A DNA stretch of 56,747 bases. It comes from Sporisorium sorghi. Its lineage: Eukaryota > Basidiomycota > Ustilaginomycetes > Ustilaginales > Ustilaginaceae. The stretch spans positions 1 to 56,747 of the forward strand of contig JALCCG010000137.1 in NCBI GenBank assembly GCA_023212695.1, read 5' to 3'. Positions 7,709-17,638 of the stretch are shown here, piece after piece. Position numbers and translations under genes: made by a program. Position 1 is the stretch's first letter. Each line of letters starts with the position of its first letter. The notes under the pieces were generated by a model. That model searched no databases. It worked only from the letters and a program-made list of their open reading frames with translations, and was not told where the DNA came from.

Positions 7709-10084
7709 TTACTCTGTACGCAGCGTATAACTCTGACCCGCACAAGCCTGCCACATGATGCAGCCATCCTCTGCATCCTCGCAGCTTAGCTGCGTGGCGT
7801 CTGCATCATTATAGAGGCTCAAACCTTCGTGTAACTTGTTCTGATCGATGCGAACGCGGATCATCCCGTCCAGAGATGGAGAGATAACAGCATGTCGCAG
7901 CCGTCCCTTCTGCCAGAGAAGCTTTACTTCATAGCCTCCGCGTGCCCGCAGCCCCCTGACCTCACCTTCACTCCACTCGGCAGGAAGCGCAGGAAGCAGG
8001 TGCAAGCAGCCCGCATGGCTTTGCAGCAGCATCTCGCTGATGCCTGCGGCACCGCCGAAGTTGCCGTCGATCTGGAACGGAGGATGATTGTCCAGCAGAT
8101 TGGGCAGCGTAGAATGTGCTAGCAGCGATTTTACATTCGCCAAGGCAAGATCCCCATCCTCAAGTCTTGCCCAGAAATTGATGATCCAGGCGCGGCTCCA
8201 GCCGGTATGTCCACCTCCGTTAGCCAGCCGCTGTTCCAGTGTCAACCGCGCGGCTTGCGCCCATTCCGGCGTATCCCGTAACGTAAAACGTTTCCCCGGA
8301 CACAGCGCAAACAGATGTGAAATATGCCGGTGTCCCGGCTCGGCTTCTTCATAATCGTGCATCCATTCCTGAATGCCGCCATCCCTCCCGACTGCCGGTA
8401 CCGGAAGGCGTTCTCTGATCTCATGCCACTGGCCTTGCTCCTCGTAGTCGATGCCCAGCACATCCGCTGCTTGGATACAGGCGCCAAATAATTCGTACAG
8501 AATCTGACTGTCCATGGACGGACCTATGCATAACACCCCGGAATGACCGTTCGGCAGCAAGTAGGTATTCTCCGGCGACACGGACGGGTTGGTCACCAGC
8601 AAGCCGTCCTCCGTCTCGGTCAAGAAATCGATAAAAAACGCTGCGGCTTCCTTCAACGTTGGATAGACTTTCGCCAAGAACGCAAGGTCGCCGCTGTACT
8701 CGTAGTGCTCCCATAGATGCAAGCTAAGCCAGGCAGCGCCCATCGGCCAATACGTGGCAGGAACATAATGATCCTGCGGTGCCGTATCACCCCATATATC
8801 CGTGTTATGATGGGCAACGAAACCGCCTGCTCCATACATTCGGGCTGCCGTGATTCGTCCCGGCTCCCGCATCCGTTCAATCAGATCAAATAACGGCTCG
8901 TGACACTCCGCCAGATTGCCGCTCTCCGCTCCCCAATAATTCATTTGCGTATTAATATTGATCGTATATTTGCTATCCCAAGGCGGAAGCATATGCTCAT
9001 TCCAGATTCCTTGCAAATTGGCGGGTAGAGACCCGGGACGGCTGGAAGAGATAAGCAGGTAGCGACCATATTGGTAATAGAGCGCGATTAAGCCATGGTC
9101 AGCCTCGCCGCTTCGGACCCGTTGCAGACGCTCATCGGTCGGCACGGTCTCCGCAAGATTCGAGGTTCCAAGCTGCAGCTGTACCCGCTCAGCCAAACTC
9201 AAGAAATCCGTGGTATGCCTGGAGAGCAGATCGCGGAGACCCGCCGCATGAACCAGGGTTTCCTGCACATAAACCAAGGGTTCCGTATGACGAAAGGTGG
9301 TCCCTGCCGACAGCAGCAGAGTCGCCCGATTCGCGTCCTCTACCACCAAGAACTCGCCGATTACCTTGCATGTACCCCCATGAATGATAGCACGAAGCCC
9401 CATTGCAAAATCCGAACCGCCTTCGCCCCCACAGCTGCCCAAGGCCGCCAGCGTGCAATCGTCCACACGTTCGATCCGGTCCAAGTACCGGTTAGACCCG
9501 CGCCTCAGTCTTGCCGTAAAGTTGATGCTGCCCGATCGATCGGCAGTCAATTCCGTAACCAGCACGCTATCCGGATAGCTCGCATAGTTAACCCTTTCAT
9601 ACCGTGTACCGTTTACATTGTAGGATACTGTAGCCGTACCCTCCATCAGGTTAAGCTCTCGCCTGTATGCCGTTACCTCGGAACGGTCAGAACCCCGATA
9701 ATGAAAATCCAGCAGCAAATCACCGAGCGGGACATAATGCCGCTGACTTTCCGGCACTCCGGACATCGCCTTGACGGCTAACGTTTGCGCCTCCTGCACC
9801 TTGCCCTCCCGCAGCAGCTGCTGGATTCTCGGCAGGTTTGGCCGTGCATCGGGATTGTTCCGGTCCCTTGGACCGCCGTACCACATACTGTCCTCATTCA
9901 GCGCAATCCGTTCATGATGTGTCTGTCCGAAGACCATGCCGCCGAGCTTACCATTGCCGATGGGCAGCGCTTCCTCCCATTCCGCAGCCGGACCGCGGTA
10001 CCAAAGCCTATTCTCGTGTGTGGATTCCTTCAGCATCCCCATTTTCAGCGAAGTTCCGATGGTATCGTCAAGCTTATGCATCAT
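7709..10084 (-). CDS. Glycoside hydrolase family 95, predicted alpha-L-fucosidase
   Basis: About 791 residues without a signal peptide, so a cytoplasmic enzyme acting on imported oligosaccharides. The N-terminal NRLWYRGPAAEWEEALPIGNGKLG stretch (in overlapping pieces), MVFG and LNEDSMWYGGP are GH95 hallmarks. The catalytic (alpha/alpha)6 barrel has TININTQMNYWGAESGNL with the paired Asn residues, QEWMHDYEE with the general-acid Glu, HRHISHLFALCPG, and DGNFGGAAGISEML with the Asp. GH95 inverting 1,2-alpha-L-fucosidases and some L-galactosidases share these. It is the last gene of a binding protein/regulator/kinase operon. The frame opens at ATG 10102, but GGAGGG lies within that extension ten bases before ATG 10084, which is preferred. 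Confidence 0.9.
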   Translation of the reverse strand: MMHKLDDTIGTSLKMGMLKESTHENRLWYRGPAAEWEEALPIGNGKLGGMVFGQTHHERIALNEDSMWYGGPRDRNNPDARPNLPRIQQLLREGKVQEAQTLAVKAMSGVPESQRHYVPLGDLLLDFHYRGSDRSEVTAYRRELNLMEGTATVSYNVNGTRYERVNYASYPDSVLVTELTADRSGSINFTARLRRGSNRYLDRIERVDDCTLAALGSCGGEGGSDFAMGLRAIIHGGTCKVIGEFLVVEDANRATLLLSAGTTFRHTEPLVYVQETLVHAAGLRDLLSRHTTDFLSLAERVQLQLGTSNLAETVPTDERLQRVRSGEADHGLIALYYQYGRYLLISSSRPGSLPANLQGIWNEHMLPPWDSKYTININTQMNYWGAESGNLAECHEPLFDLIERMREPGRITAARMYGAGGFVAHHNTDIWGDTAPQDHYVPATYWPMGAAWLSLHLWEHYEYSGDLAFLAKVYPTLKEAAAFFIDFLTETEDGLLVTNPSVSPENTYLLPNGHSGVLCIGPSMDSQILYELFGACIQAADVLGIDYEEQGQWHEIRERLPVPAVGRDGGIQEWMHDYEEAEPGHRHISHLFALCPGKRFTLRDTPEWAQAARLTLEQRLANGGGHTGWSRAWIINFWARLEDGDLALANVKSLLAHSTLPNLLDNHPPFQIDGNFGGAAGISEMLLQSHAGCLHLLPALPAEWSEGEVRGLRARGGYEVKLLWQKGRLRHAVISPSLDGMIRVRIDQNKLHEGLSLYNDADATQLSCEDAEDGCIMWQACAGQSYTLRTE

Positions 10085-10114
10085 ATCATTCACGCCCTCC
10101 ATGGTTTGATTGAG

Positions 10115-11899
10115 CTATGCCTCTTCTTCCAAATTCTCCTTCAGGATCGGATGACGGATCGTAATCCGGGTTCCTTTGCCTTCCTCTGTCTCGATTCGCA
10201 ATTTATACTCTGTCCCGAAATAAATCTTTATGCGCTCATTGACGTTGCGCAGCCCGACGCCGGAGCGGCCGTTCGAGACCGAATCCACAGGCTCCTCCTC
10301 CAGCCCCTGAATCACAGTCTGGGGGATTCCTTTTCCATTGTCCGTAATGTCAATAACCAGATCCAGCTCCTCGATCCGGCCGGAGAGAATGACTTTACCA
10401 TGCTCGAAATTTCCGCGAATGCTGTGTTGAATGGCATTCTCGACCAATGGCTGCAGCAGCAGGCGCATAAAGGTCATATCCAGCATATCCTCATCAAAAA
10501 AATACAGCACCCGCAGCGGCATGCCAATACGGGCTTGCTCAATCTGTACGTAGGCCTTCACCTGATCAATTTCGCGGCCAACCGTCGTAATGTCCTTACC
10601 CTGGTTGAGACTGAGACGCAATAAGTTACCGAGTGCAGACACCATCTCGCCTATATCGTTCCGTCCATGGTTCTCCGCTTTCCAGCGGATCGATTCCAGG
10701 GTGTTGTATAGGAAATGCGGGTTGATTTGATGGCTGAGCACCTGGAACTCAAGCTCTTTCTTGCTCCGTTCCGCACGAGTCGATTGTGTAATCAAATCCT
10801 CGATTGTGCGCACGATGCTGCCGAATCCACGGAACAGCCACCCGATCTCGTCCTTGCGCTGCTGATGCGGGATAAGCATGTCGAACTCACCCTCTTCGAG
10901 CTTTCGCATCAAGCGTACCAGATGAAACACAGGCTGGGTAAAGTTCCGTGTCAAATACATAACAACGGCAATGGATACCAGTAAATACACGATGATAATG
11001 ACGATTAGCAGCTGGTTTGTCGCCGTTACCGGCTCCATCAAAGCCTCCATCGGAGTCAGACTGACAATGGTCCAGGGGAGGCTGTCCATCCGGGAAAACG
11101 TAATCAGATGCTCTTTTTCGTAAATCGGCAGTTTCTCCACACCTTCGCTGTGCAAGTTGCGCTTGGCTAACAGCTGCGGTGAAGGCAATATCTCGCCAGT
11201 CCATTCATTGCCCGCCGAGTCAAACAGAATTTCTCCGACTTCATTAAGAATCAGAAATTTTTGCCCTTGCAGCCGTTTCGTGGGCGAGAAGAACCGGCTC
11301 AGATGGTTGTCAGCCAGATCCGTTACCACCACGCCGCGCGGTGTCCTGCTGTGCAAACTCGTGAAGGTCTTGATATACGACAATAACGGTCCCCGATTCG
11401 GTCCATCGCTTACTGACAATTGCCAATAGGGTACGGTGCTGTTTGCCGCATCCTGAAACCATTTTTCATTGCCAACTGCTGGCGACTCCTCCATAGCTCT
11501 CATGTAAGTAGGATAATCCGCTGGAAATAGCGGAAATACCCGGAGCCTGAGAGCGTCCATCTGTTTTTTCTGTTGATAAACGATACTCAACATATCAATG
11601 GATACCGTCTCTTCCTCTTCCATACTAAGCGGGGGCCTCTCTAGCAGATACTGCAATGTTTTATCACCGATCAAGCTATTGATATCTTCATTCAGCTGAG
11701 CTAAATAAGCTTCCACATTCGTCTTGGCCTGCTCCAAATAACTGATCGAGAACGTAATATTGGCCTGCTCTATCCCTTCCACCGATTTGGTATGCGAAAA
11801 GGCAGAGAAGAGTATGAAGGGGAGAATCGTTATCGAGAGAAAGATCAGAATCAAACGGTTTCGGAAGGAAGAGGCCAAACGCAGAAACGCTTTAATCAT
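10115..11899 (-). CDS. YesM-like sensor histidine kinase
   Basis: A 594-residue membrane kinase. Membrane helix 1 is at about residues 15-35, an extracellular double-Cache-like sensor follows to about 295, then membrane helix 2 (LLIVIIIVYLLVSIAVV), HAMP, the His_kinase domain with QINPHFLYNTLESIRW (phospho-acceptor His near residue 403) and an ATPase domain with ENAIQHS, DNGKGIP and GVGLRNVNERI. This is the LytS/YesM class that pairs with AraC-type response regulators. The start overlaps the end of the response regulator by eight bases, so the two are translationally coupled. The likely signal is a sugar or a sugar-loaded binding protein, because the first gene of the operon encodes an orphan lipoprotein binder. 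Confidence 0.93.
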   Translation of the reverse strand: MIKAFLRLASSFRNRLILIFLSITILPFILFSAFSHTKSVEGIEQANITFSISYLEQAKTNVEAYLAQLNEDINSLIGDKTLQYLLERPPLSMEEEETVSIDMLSIVYQQKKQMDALRLRVFPLFPADYPTYMRAMEESPAVGNEKWFQDAANSTVPYWQLSVSDGPNRGPLLSYIKTFTSLHSRTPRGVVVTDLADNHLSRFFSPTKRLQGQKFLILNEVGEILFDSAGNEWTGEILPSPQLLAKRNLHSEGVEKLPIYEKEHLITFSRMDSLPWTIVSLTPMEALMEPVTATNQLLIVIIIVYLLVSIAVVMYLTRNFTQPVFHLVRLMRKLEEGEFDMLIPHQQRKDEIGWLFRGFGSIVRTIEDLITQSTRAERSKKELEFQVLSHQINPHFLYNTLESIRWKAENHGRNDIGEMVSALGNLLRLSLNQGKDITTVGREIDQVKAYVQIEQARIGMPLRVLYFFDEDMLDMTFMRLLLQPLVENAIQHSIRGNFEHGKVILSGRIEELDLVIDITDNGKGIPQTVIQGLEEEPVDSVSNGRSGVGLRNVNERIKIYFGTEYKLRIETEEGKGTRITIRHPILKENLEEEA

Positions 11900-13529
11900 C
11901 CATGATTCCCCGCAACCTGCGGAATTCTTTGGGAGTCACCCCCACCTGCTTCTTAAACAGCTTCGAGAAATGCACCGGATCTTTATAACCGACTTCATAG
12001 GAAACCTGATAAATTTTGTACTTCATGTCCCCCAGCATTTCCTTGGCCCTCATGATGCGGACACTGGTTAAATCCTCCAGAAAAGTGCGGCCCTTCTCTT
12101 TTTTATACAGTTTGCTAAGCCAAATCGGTGTAACATGCACCATCGAAGCAACGTATTGAAGCGATAGATTTTCACTGTATCGGGTTCGGATCATTTTCTC
12201 CGCTTCCTGTACAATCTTGCTGGACGAGGTCGCCATTGCGCGAAAATTACCTGCCAAGGTCAGCAGGCTTTCCTCAACATGATGCTGCAGCGATTGAAGT
12301 GTGTCATACTGCTCCAAACGTTCCCACAGGCCGATGGGGTCGCGTTCCCATGAGCGGTCAGGCCAACCGGTTGCTGCAGCTGCGCGATAGATGCCCATCA
12401 GCCATTGGAATATCTGCTGGTGAATATCCTTCAAGCTAAGCAGCTCCCAAGATTGAACCATGTCTTCGAATCCTTTCATCGATTCGACGATATCGGCTTC
12501 CGATCCGTATCGTACGAGATCCAGCACGGCATCCGGCTCACGAATGGACATTTTCTCGCACTCCATATCCATCCCTTCGACAGACTCCGTGAACAGACGG
12601 TTGCCGCCATAGATCACTTTTTGCTCCAGTGATTCTCCGCATTCCAGATATAAAGCGTGCAGATGCTTAAATTCCTTAGGGACAGGGCTCAGGGCAATGC
12701 TGGCCTTCACCTTGATGAATTGATTGATGCGCTGCAAACAAATTTCGGCAACTGATTTGCAATTTTCCAATATTCCCTGATCCATGCAGCTGATCACGGC
12801 CACCCAGCGATCCGCAGAATCCCTGAACAGTGCCGCAGGCACACACAGCTCTTCCGCCAAAGTCTGGCTCACCACGTTGCCAATCCCAAAGAGCACCAGT
12901 TCTTTTTCATCCGTCACCACTTGCCGATTGGCTAATGCCTTCAGATCATCCCCCTCCACAATCATCAGGAACAGCGTCGATTCTTTCAGCCAATCCAAAT
13001 TCAGTGACTTCAGCCGGTGTGAAATCCGGCTTTCGCGATACGGATCATAATCGTTCTCGACCATTTCCTTCAGAAGCTCTTCTCTCAGCTTGGGAACGGC
13101 AAATTGAACCTGATATGTGATATTGGCTTTATTTTGTTGCTCCAATCTCTCCTGTTTGATCAGATCTGTGGACTTTCGAATGATCCGTTCCATCTCTTCC
13201 ATATTGATGGGCTTAAGGATATAATCAATGGCTCCCAGATGCATCGCCTGCTTCACAAGCGAAAAATCGTCGTATCCGCTGATCAGGACCGCTTTCCAGC
13301 CATGGGGCTCCATCTTCTGCAGTTCGCTGAGCATTTCAAGTCCCGACATTCGGTTCATCTTAATATCGGTAATGATCAGATCCGGTCTATACTCTTGCGC
13401 CAGCAGCAGCGCCTCATCACCATCGGAGGCCGATCGTACCGTTTCAAAACCATATTCATGCCAGGACACCCGCCTGCGCAGACCTTCACGAATTTCATAT
13501 TCGTCATCCACAATTAACACATTCATCAT
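11892..13529 (-). CDS. YesN-like response regulator (REC plus AraC-type HTH)
   Basis: 545 residues. The receiver domain (1-120) has acidic DDE at residues 8-10, the phosphorylated Asp at position 55 in LIITDIKM, and the conserved Lys in YILKPINMEEME. A poorly conserved middle part leads to a C-terminal AraC double HTH (about 440-540) with LSKLYKKEKGRTFLE and YEVGYKDPVHFSKLFKKQVG. AGGAGG lies nine bases before the ATG. It is the partner of the downstream kinase and probably activates sugar-use genes, its own operon among them. No target site could be fixed by eye. Confidence 0.93.
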   Translation of the reverse strand: MMNVLIVDDEYEIREGLRRRVSWHEYGFETVRSASDGDEALLLAQEYRPDLIITDIKMNRMSGLEMLSELQKMEPHGWKAVLISGYDDFSLVKQAMHLGAIDYILKPINMEEMERIIRKSTDLIKQERLEQQNKANITYQVQFAVPKLREELLKEMVENDYDPYRESRISHRLKSLNLDWLKESTLFLMIVEGDDLKALANRQVVTDEKELVLFGIGNVVSQTLAEELCVPAALFRDSADRWVAVISCMDQGILENCKSVAEICLQRINQFIKVKASIALSPVPKEFKHLHALYLECGESLEQKVIYGGNRLFTESVEGMDMECEKMSIREPDAVLDLVRYGSEADIVESMKGFEDMVQSWELLSLKDIHQQIFQWLMGIYRAAAATGWPDRSWERDPIGLWERLEQYDTLQSLQHHVEESLLTLAGNFRAMATSSSKIVQEAEKMIRTRYSENLSLQYVASMVHVTPIWLSKLYKKEKGRTFLEDLTSVRIMRAKEMLGDMKYKIYQVSYEVGYKDPVHFSKLFKKQVGVTPKEFRRLRGIMDD

Positions 13530-13548
13530 GAAGTAAGCCTCCTGGAAG

Positions 13549-15090
13549 TTAGTCTGGGCGATTTAATGTCAAATACAGGTTGACTTGCCGCTGCACCTCG
13601 CCAATGATTTGGTCGAGTCCGCTGTCCCGTTGTTGCAATTGATACTGCAATACCGATGTCTCCACGTCGGACACCAATCCGTATTCAATAGAACGCCCCA
13701 GTTCCTCGTATAACTGGACTCGCTTCTCGATCTGCTTACTGATTGCATAATCACTGAGCAGCAAGCCCTTAAGCGGAGAATCCAAATTTATCGACAGCTC
13801 AGCAAACCTTGCCTCTTCTTGCCAAAAATCGCCTGGATATGTCTCGGTGGAACGGATAAATCGCGGATTCCATAGTGCCCATTGACCACCCCAATCCATA
13901 TAGTTGCTGGTCGATAGATTCAAATTGTCGGGGTATACAACCTGCTCCCCGTCCATTTCATAGGTCTTGCCTTCAATTCCGTAGATCACCAGGTCATACA
14001 GCTTCCGATCCGTCTCCATCATATCGAGAAACCTCAGAACCAGCGGAGCATGCTCCGAATTGCGGTTAATAGCAACAACGTTTGATGTCGGAGAGCGGTT
14101 GATATGTCTTTTATCCGGGTATACAAGCGACATCTGCTGCCTGAAATTAGGGTCCACAAATCCGGGATCGGATGCATATGCCCATTCATGGGAAGTAATC
14201 GTAAACAACACTTTGCCGTTACGCCATTGATCGGATCTGTCAGCCCGATCGATCAGTGAATCCGGACTCAAAATTTTACCCTCATACCACTTTTTGCTCA
14301 TAAATGCGGCTTCCTCATAGAATGGCTGCTGCTCGATGGCCTGCACTTTATAATCCGGGTCGTTCAGATAAATGCCCAATCCGTGAAAGCCCAAATCCAG
14401 CCATTCTTCCCGCACGATATAGAACGGGAGCGCCGTGGTCCGGGTCACATTGCTGTCCGGGTAGGCTTCCTTCAATTCATGCAAAAGGGTATCCACATCT
14501 TCAACCGTCTGTACCGAACCGGGTTCTCGATAAATCCCTGCCTTTTCTGCAAGATCTACGCGCCATCCGGCATAGGGACGTTCATTCATCTTGATGGACC
14601 ATGGCAGCCCGACGATATCCCCATTCATCGTGGCAGAACGCAAATTGCCATCCATCTCATATTTTCTGAACAGGTTGGGCGCATACTCCGGTAATAACTT
14701 ATCGAGTGCCATATAAGAGCCCCTTGAGGCCATCTGTCGGAAAGACGAATCTGTATCAAAATTAAGATCCCAGCGATCACCGGCCGCAGCCATCACCAGC
14801 AGCTTCTCCGGGTATTCCGTCCAGGGAATGAATTGAATCGAAAATTTCACGTTCAAGCCTTTGCTCTTTACATACTCGCTTACAGCAGACCACACCTCGT
14901 TGGTTGCCGCTTTCCTCTCTCCGCCAAAATATAATTTCAGCGTCACCTCCGGTTCATCCGTAGAAATGGACGAGGTGAAGAACTCGTGAAGATCCGTGCC
15001 GCGGTTGCCCATACATCCCGACAATGCTCCAGCCAGCACAAGACACACAAGCCCGAGTGGTATCCACCTCTTGAATCGGAAAAAGGACAT
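13549..15090 (-). CDS. Extracellular sugar-binding lipoprotein without adjacent permeases
   Basis: 513 residues. A lipoprotein signal peptide ends in a lipobox LSGC (Cys at residue 26). The mature part reads as a family 1 solute-binding protein (VTLKLYFGGERKAATNE, WDLNFDTDSSFRQMA, LDKLLPEYAPNL) with a C-terminal helical part of the LipO/DUF3502 kind. It is the first gene of the operon with the YesM/YesN pair and GH95, 19 bases before the regulator, and no permease follows. It may hand sugar to a transporter encoded elsewhere or act as a co-receptor for the kinase. The second idea is inference from gene order. Confidence 0.85.
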   Translation of the reverse strand: MSFFRFKRWIPLGLVCLVLAGALSGCMGNRGTDLHEFFTSSISTDEPEVTLKLYFGGERKAATNEVWSAVSEYVKSKGLNVKFSIQFIPWTEYPEKLLVMAAAGDRWDLNFDTDSSFRQMASRGSYMALDKLLPEYAPNLFRKYEMDGNLRSATMNGDIVGLPWSIKMNERPYAGWRVDLAEKAGIYREPGSVQTVEDVDTLLHELKEAYPDSNVTRTTALPFYIVREEWLDLGFHGLGIYLNDPDYKVQAIEQQPFYEEAAFMSKKWYEGKILSPDSLIDRADRSDQWRNGKVLFTITSHEWAYASDPGFVDPNFRQQMSLVYPDKRHINRSPTSNVVAINRNSEHAPLVLRFLDMMETDRKLYDLVIYGIEGKTYEMDGEQVVYPDNLNLSTSNYMDWGGQWALWNPRFIRSTETYPGDFWQEEARFAELSINLDSPLKGLLLSDYAISKQIEKRVQLYEELGRSIEYGLVSDVETSVLQYQLQQRDSGLDQIIGEVQRQVNLYLTLNRPD

Positions 15091-15556
15091 CGTAGTCTAA
15101 TCCCTTCTATTATGGAATTATTGATATCACCTTCACTTCAGGACTTGCCGTCAGTAACCGCCCAATTTCATTATTCAAATATACCCCCTTCCTTGTGGCC
15201 CAACAATGAGAAGAAATGAAATAAAACAGGGATATCTTATCCTCTTTTGTACCATGAAGAACAGCCCTTGATCTTCGGAAGCTCTCCAGCCTGAAGATAA
15301 AATCAAATCGGACCAAGCCCGTGCCAACTGAAATGGCAAGCTTGGTCCGATCCTTCGGGGACGGTCTTGTTTCCCGTACACCTGTTGGTACATCAACTAC
15401 ATCAACTATGATTCCATGATACCATTGCTTCTAACTGCTGCCGATTCCATTGTACTTCACCTAGCGGCCATGAGCATCGCCTGATTCGGGGTGCTCCTCA
15501 GAGGCCTGTGCGGTTTCGTTGTTTCCTTGAATTGTGTGGTTTGGTAATCGTTCAGG
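15091..15556. other. Intergenic region with promoter of the binding-protein operon
   Basis: No convincing gene. It holds the 5' leader of the minus-strand binding-protein gene (GAAGGG about 11 bases before its ATG) and, at 15309-15350, a long hairpin that probably ends the oxidoreductase transcript. The rest (15360-15556) shows no ORF with a ribosome site. Confidence 0.6.
15309..15350 (-). terminator. Long hairpin downstream of the oxidoreductase gene
   Basis: GGACCAAGC with TGCCA pairs with TGGCA and GCTTGGTCC, giving a stem of about 14 pairs. On the minus strand it is followed by a T-rich but interrupted run, so termination strength is uncertain. It lies about 200 bases after the stop codon. 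Confidence 0.6.
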
Positions 15557-16717
15557 TTATGAGCCATAACTGCCTGTTGTATCGAATAATACCGATTCGG
15601 CTGCCTTTTGCTTGGATGACGATATCCGCTTTTTCAATTCATGCAAATACAAATCCTCATCGATGGGCAGCTCAACCGTTTCACCGGTCCAACTGGATAA
15701 ATGCATCGCATTTGACAGCATTAAGCTGTGGATGCCTTCCTCACCGTCCGCAATAAGCGGCGTACCGTGCAGGATCGCCTTCGCAAACGAAGCGATGATG
15801 CCCATATGCTGAAGGTTATCCCCTTCCGTCGGCACGACGGATACTTCAACGGACGGGGTACTGAAGCCTTCCTTCGATTCGAAGCAATATTCCCGTTCGT
15901 TCTGGCTGAGCTTATGCAGCGTCAGCTTCCCGTGCTCACAGACGAGTTTTCCCATCTCCATCGTAATCTCAAGGCGGTTCGTTCCTGGCAGGTCTGCGGT
16001 GGTTGTGACAAATACACCCGTCGAGCCGTTCGGGAATTCCAGATATGCGGTTACGTCATCTTCCACCTCGATATCATGCCACTTACCTTCATGGCAGAAA
16101 GCGCGGACCATCGCAGGCATGCCGCAAATCCATTGAAGCAGGTCGATGTTATGAGGGCATTGATTGATGAGCACTCCTCCACCTTCGCCTGCCCAAGTTG
16201 CGCGCCAGCTGCCGGAATCATAATAGGCCTGTGTTCGGTACCAGTCCGTAATGATCCAGTTCACCCGCTTGATGGCACCAAGCTCCCCTCCTTGCACCAG
16301 ATCTCGCATCGTTCGGTACATCGGATTTGTCCGCTGGTTGAACATCATACTGAATACAACGCCGCTTTCCCGCGCCTTCTCATTCATCTCCCTTACTTGC
16401 TTCGTATACACGCCTGCCGGTTTTTCGCATAAGACGTGTAGGCCCCTATTGAAAGCTTGGATGGCGATTCTCGGATGATCGAAGTGCGGCGTGGCAATAA
16501 TGACTGCGTCACAAAGACCGCTCTCTATCAATTCGTCCGATCTCGTAAAATAACCGAAGGTCTCCGGCAAGTACGCCTTGGACGCCGCAAGGCGCCGCTC
16601 ATCCATATCCGAAATGGCGGTCAGTTCCACCTCCGGTATGGTGCCATGGATCAGCTTTTTGGCATGATCCGAGCCCATATTGCCCATTCCGATAATGCCG
16701 ATACGCAATTTTGTCAT
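15557..16717 (-). CDS. Gfo/Idh/MocA-family NAD(P)-dependent oxidoreductase
   Basis: 386 residues. The N-terminal Rossmann fold has GIIGMGNMGSDHAKKL (dinucleotide loop) and AISDMDERRL; the catalytic-type Lys is in HVLCEKPAGVYTKQ. The C-terminal substrate domain has INQCPHNIDLLQWICG, with the conserved His-Asn-Ile-Asp. Family members oxidise or isomerise sugars and inositols at a hydroxyl group. It lies 18 bases after the sugar isomerase and the two are surely co-transcribed, next to an AraC regulator, which points to a short sugar or cyclitol pathway. The exact substrate cannot be named. Confidence 0.92.
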   Translation of the reverse strand: MTKLRIGIIGMGNMGSDHAKKLIHGTIPEVELTAISDMDERRLAASKAYLPETFGYFTRSDELIESGLCDAVIIATPHFDHPRIAIQAFNRGLHVLCEKPAGVYTKQVREMNEKARESGVVFSMMFNQRTNPMYRTMRDLVQGGELGAIKRVNWIITDWYRTQAYYDSGSWRATWAGEGGGVLINQCPHNIDLLQWICGMPAMVRAFCHEGKWHDIEVEDDVTAYLEFPNGSTGVFVTTTADLPGTNRLEITMEMGKLVCEHGKLTLHKLSQNEREYCFESKEGFSTPSVEVSVVPTEGDNLQHMGIIASFAKAILHGTPLIADGEEGIHSLMLSNAMHLSSWTGETVELPIDEDLYLHELKKRISSSKQKAAESVLFDTTGSYGS

Positions 16718-16735
16718 GATGGATCTCCTTTCCCC

Positions 16736-17482
16736 CTAGCGATAACCAAGGGAAGCCAAATTGTTGTAACTTGTCTGCAAGCAATCGAACGGACTCGTAT
16801 AACATACATCCTGCTCTACAAGCAAATATTTGGTGTTTGCCTGTTCGAGCGCTTTCAAAATAGCCGGAAAATTCATGTTGCCTTCCATGACCGGTGTCAT
16901 TTGTTTATCCGAGCCCATGTCCTTCAAATGCACACAATGGAGACGATCCTTTAGCTTATCGATCCATTCGCACACGTCAGCCCCGGCCGCATGCACCCAA
17001 TACGTATCCAGCGTAATGCCCATTTCCTCGGGCGAGAAATCCTCAATCAGGCGTTCGATCATACGCCTGCCACCCGTTTTTCCGAACTCAAAATGGTGGT
17101 TGTGGTACATAAATAGCTTTCCGGACTTGGCGATCCTTCCGGCCGCCTCCCGAAAGTCACTCGCGAAGTACTCGTACCAATCCAGCTCGCGGTATTTATC
17201 CGGCATAGCGCCGATACCGATGTAATCGCAACCCAGGATGTTATGCTCCTCAATCACTTGGTCGGTTTCGTTCAATATTCGTTCCGGACTCGTATGCGTC
17301 AGCACAATTTGGAGCGATAACTCATCACACATCGCTCTAAGCGTTTCCGGTTTGATTTTACCGATTGCAGAAACTTGGATCGATTTATAGCCCATCTCTG
17401 CAATTTTTTGCAATGTCCGTCTAATATCCTTTTCGGTTTGAAGAAAGGAACGAACGGTATACAACTGTGCACCTAAAATCAC
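16736..17482 (-). CDS. Sugar phosphate isomerase/epimerase (xylose-isomerase-like TIM barrel)
   Basis: 248 residues of the AP-endonuclease-2/IolE-type barrel. Key stretches are LGAQLYTVRSF at the first strand, KSIQVSAIG, LYVYH-type FMYHNHHFEFGK, ITLDTYWVHAAG with the metal-binding Asp, and CVHLKDMG with the His-Lys-Asp of the seventh strand. It starts at GTG 17482, nine bases after GGGGGAG. It is first in a two-gene operon with the Gfo/Idh/MocA enzyme, a pairing common in inositol and rare-sugar breakdown. The reaction is not predictable beyond the isomerase/epimerase class. Confidence 0.9.
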   Translation of the reverse strand: MILGAQLYTVRSFLQTEKDIRRTLQKIAEMGYKSIQVSAIGKIKPETLRAMCDELSLQIVLTHTSPERILNETDQVIEEHNILGCDYIGIGAMPDKYRELDWYEYFASDFREAAGRIAKSGKLFMYHNHHFEFGKTGGRRMIERLIEDFSPEEMGITLDTYWVHAAGADVCEWIDKLKDRLHCVHLKDMGSDKQMTPVMEGNMNFPAILKALEQANTKYLLVEQDVCYTSPFDCLQTSYNNLASLGYR

Positions 17483-17520
17483 GAGAAACAGCTCCCCCTC
17501 TACGTTTGGAATAAACCTTA

Positions 17521-17538
17521 CACTATTTAATTATAGTG
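17521..17538. promoter_or_regulatory. Inverted repeat over a probable -10 box in the divergent promoter region
   Basis: CACTAT and ATAGTG flank TTAATT. The minus strand of this site contains a perfect TATAAT (17530-17535) with no good -35 box 17 bases away, as expected for an activator-dependent promoter. It lies between the isomerase operon and the AraC regulator, so it may be the regulator's target. Confidence 0.4.
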
Positions 17539-17638
17539 CCCGCGAGCAGATTTCCCATTGTCAATCGGAGCATTAACATTGCAAATATAGCGCTGATCGA
17601 CTAGACTGACTTTACGATGATTGGAAGGGGGAGAACGG

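Noticed and set aside
9095..10624. Two long plus-strand ORFs (228 and 279 codons)
   Set aside because: Both are shadows of the GH95 and YesM-like kinase genes on the other strand.
15728..16432. 234-codon plus-strand ORF
   Set aside because: Antisense to the Gfo/Idh/MocA gene, whose motifs are unambiguous; no start signal and no protein-like pattern.
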